DNA from: Gordionus sp. m RMFG-2023
Lineage: Eukaryota > Nematomorpha > Gordioida > Chordodea > Parachordodidae
Assembly: GCF_954871325.1 (NCBI RefSeq)
Contig: NC_088775.1
Coordinates: 8,843,561-8,907,560, forward strand
Length of the DNA: 64,000 nucleotides
Direction of reading: 5' to 3'
Position numbers and translations under genes: made by a program. This document shows positions 61,956 through 64,000 of this stretch, piece after piece (within the stretch, counting starts at the first letter, position 1; each line of letters opens with the position of its first letter). The notes below the pieces were generated by a model. It searched no databases, was not told the DNA's origin, and saw only the letters and a program-made list of their open reading frames with translations.

Positions 61956-62289
61956 GGTTTTCCTATTTTTTTTTTAAAAAAAAATCATTTATATAAATAT
62001 ATAACATGTATTAATTACTTGAGACATGAATACAATCTACAAATTGTTCAATTTTATATGTAATTAATTTAATTGAATCCATTAAATTTGATTTGTTTTA
62101 TCATATTTTATAGATCATGAATTTAATTTAATAAATAAAAAAATTTTATATTTTAAATATTTATTATTTTTAATTTAATATAAAATTGAACTTTTATTTT
62201 CAGGACCGGAACTGTTTTGTTATTCCTGTTCAGTTCTGGTCAAAATAAATCTAGTTACCGCTCATTTCTATTTTTCTGAATGTTCGCAA

Positions 62290-63180
62290 GGCAAGCTCAT
62301 GGTTAAAACATTAATATAGGATCAGTAGAAGAGTATATCTTAGATACAAATACCTTTATAAACCAAATAAATGAATGGTTTTTAATTCATTATGCAGCAC
62401 TTATCAATCTGCAAATATTATTTCCATAAAAGCCTTCCCAACCTTTTTCAGATGGTGATAGAAAAAAAAAATATTTGTTGGATTTTATCATGAAGATGTT
62501 AAAGTATCTTATGATGCCTTATTAGCTGAATAACTATGTTTATAAGATTAACTATGGTTGATACAGTCCCAAAAAATGCTATGGATGCTCTACATTATTT
62601 CAAACACATTTTAGATTCTATTCCCAATGTATTAAAAGGGTTTATATATATTAGCAACTCTTCCCAATAGTAAACTAATGAGAGAACATTCTCTTTTTTA
62701 AGAAGCATAACAGAGCCCTGCAGAGGTACCATTTGCATGGCACGACCCAGATTTTTTTAAAGATTTTTACGGCTAAGCTCAATTTTCAGGCCCGGTCCGG
62801 CCCGGCCATTTTTAAAATAAAATTTTCAGGCCCGACGCGGATTTTTTTAAAATCCGTTATATTTATTTTTGATTTTTATAGCTAATAATAACGATTTCAA
62901 ATATAGGCTGTTTTAAAATATACAGTCCGGCCCGGATATTTTCTTAAAAATAATTTTCAGGCCCGGCCTAGATGTGTTTTTTAAAATATTCAGGCTCAGC
63001 CCGGGTGTTTTTTTTAAAAATTTCGGGCCCGGCCATCTGGTCCGGCCCGGGGGCCGGGCCTGCACGCCTCTGAAAAACATACCAAGAAGTACACATTTTG
63101 AAAGTAGATTGAAAGGTTTGGATCTTTTGAATATTCATAAATTAGCTCAATCCCAACGAAGATTGGATTTTACATTGTAA
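62290..63180 (+). mobile_element. hAT transposase relic interrupted by a GC-rich insertion
   Basis: Plus-strand pieces read VPKNAMDALHYFKHILDSIP (62,565-62,625), TNERTFSFLRSI (62,674-62,710), then after the GC-rich block ESRLKGLDLLNIHKLAQSQR (63,100-63,160). Together they are the C-terminal dimerisation region of a hAT transposase, split in two. Stops are present on both sides. Confidence 0.65.
62711..63072. mobile_element. GC-rich insertion inside the hAT relic
   Basis: Repeated 'caggcccggcc' words separated by T/A-rich runs, about 360 bp, bounded by CAGAGG (62,721) and CCTCTG (to 63,072). It sits between two codons' worth of a conserved hAT motif, which proves insertion. It resembles the GC-rich element at 34,364 in composition but has different ends. 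Confidence 0.55.
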
Positions 63181-63448
63181 ATATATAACATACAAAATAC
63201 AATTATTCCCTAAGCTTTTTGTGTATTAATTTATATTTCAAACATTTAAATTTTTTATACTTTATATATAAATTTTAAAGCTCAAAAAATTCAAATTTCT
63301 ATTTTGGGTCATTTAAGTGATTCTTTACATATAATTTTTATATAATTCACATTAATTAAAAATTGTGTATTAGAAATAGTTATTAGTCCTAATAAATTTA
63401 TGCTTGATATTTTTAAAAAACAATAATATTTCTTAAAAAATTTAATTA

Positions 63449-63488
63449 TACCCCCCCCCCCCAGACCAAATTCCTGCGTACGCGCCTG
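63449..63488. mobile_element. Solo hAT terminus
   Basis: A C14 run, 'agaccaaattcctgcgta' and final 'cgcgcctg' match the right end of the 42,480 element. It abuts the receptor 5' flank exactly at 63,489, so the flank was cut there by the insertion or a later deletion. Confidence 0.55.
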
Positions 63489-64000
63489 AGTTACATTATA
63501 CCAATACATACCTTTAATCAATTTTGTACATGTCATAATATTGCTCTTTCTTTTTTTTTGCCAACGATTCAAAAAACCGTTAATGATGTTTAATTAAAAA
63601 TTTTGTAAGTTAATAAATAGTAATTGACTGAGATTTCTAATTTAGTTAACATTCTAAATGATGTGATAATTAAATTTTTAGAGAATATTTATTTTAGTAC
63701 GTTCAATCGAGAAAACACAAAAATAAATAAAATTGCGTTTAATAGACTCGTAATGGTTCCTTCCCGGATTTTTTTTAAAATTCATTTTTTTAAATTTGGC
63801 AATGTTGCGTTTTTGTAAATTTATTAAACTCGGATTTGTTTTATTTTTAAAAAACGAAATTTTAAATAATGTGCGACTAAATTTTTATAAAAATCGAAAT
63901 ATAAGAAGCGAATAAAATATTATCTATCACATGTTTGATTTTAGGTTCCACCGAGATATATAAGAGAAGGCTGCAAAGGTTGGCCGGAAGCGCGGCCAAT
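63489..64000 (+). promoter_or_regulatory. 5' flank and cassette of a further receptor copy leaving the window
   Basis: 63,489-63,925 matches the 5' flank of copies G, D and E. The cassette follows: CACATG (63,928-63,933, one base off CACGTG), 'gatatataag' with a TATA box near 63,957, and 'gttggccggaagcgcgg'. A receptor start codon is expected about 500 bp beyond the window end. Confidence 0.6.

Noticed and set aside
63309-63572. An 87-codon minus-strand frame containing a Gly-rich stretch
   Set aside because: The Gly run is the translation of the hAT terminus poly-C tract; the rest is AT-rich spacer.

Overview
This window looks like nuclear DNA of an AT-rich invertebrate animal. Genes sit far apart, a split gene has GT-AG introns, and there are microsatellites and decayed eukaryotic transposons (hAT, piggyBac, TA-target elements, non-LTR retrotransposons). 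I cannot name the species. Only two genes look able to make a full protein: a minus-strand M20-family dipeptidase (5,471-7,141), and one two-exon seven-transmembrane receptor (50,169-50,843 joined to 54,239-54,649).

The rest is largely a duplicated receptor cluster. Copies or fragments of the same receptor gene lie at 1.4-1.95, 14.1-14.5, 19.5-21.3, 22.6-22.9, 29.1-30.9, 37.1-35.4 (minus), 50.2-54.6 and 61.6-61.96 kb. The 5' flank of a further copy starts at 63.5 kb and leaves the window. All but the 50-kb copy carry frameshifts, stops or deletions. The gene structure can be read by comparing copies: exon 1 encodes TM1-TM5 and ends at a conserved TTG|GTATGT donor, exon 2 starts after a conserved TAG acceptor and encodes TM6-TM7 and the tail, and the intron is phase 0. 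About 500 bp upstream of each start lies a conserved cassette with CACGTG, a TATATA box and a GTTGGCCGGAAAC block, which may be the promoter.

Layout: 0-5.4 kb holds a truncated receptor copy and AT-rich spacer. 5.4-7.2 kb is the dipeptidase. 7.2-12.5 kb is spacer and a dead hAT transposon. 12.5-25.4 kb holds receptor relics broken up by a hAT element, a piggyBac relic and a small MITE. 25.4-31.6 kb is one complete repeat unit with a dead receptor copy and a large GAAA expansion. 31.6-38.2 kb holds inverted sequence, including the minus-strand receptor copy. 39.1-41.6 and 46.4-49.1 kb are arms of a large inverted repeat that continues outward into the 37-kb and 50-kb receptor copies, around a spacer that contains a hAT element with perfect 8-bp target duplications. 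49.1-54.7 kb is the intact receptor, whose intron has taken up a LINE fragment. 54.8-57.9 kb holds fragments of a second LINE type. 57.8-64 kb is a further repeat unit, a hAT relic with a GC-rich insertion, and the start of the next unit.

The cluster has thus grown by tandem and inverted duplication and been eroded by transposons and small indels. Because the arms can be compared with each other, several transposons can be shown with their empty sites inside this one window. All family calls were made by eye; no database search was run.
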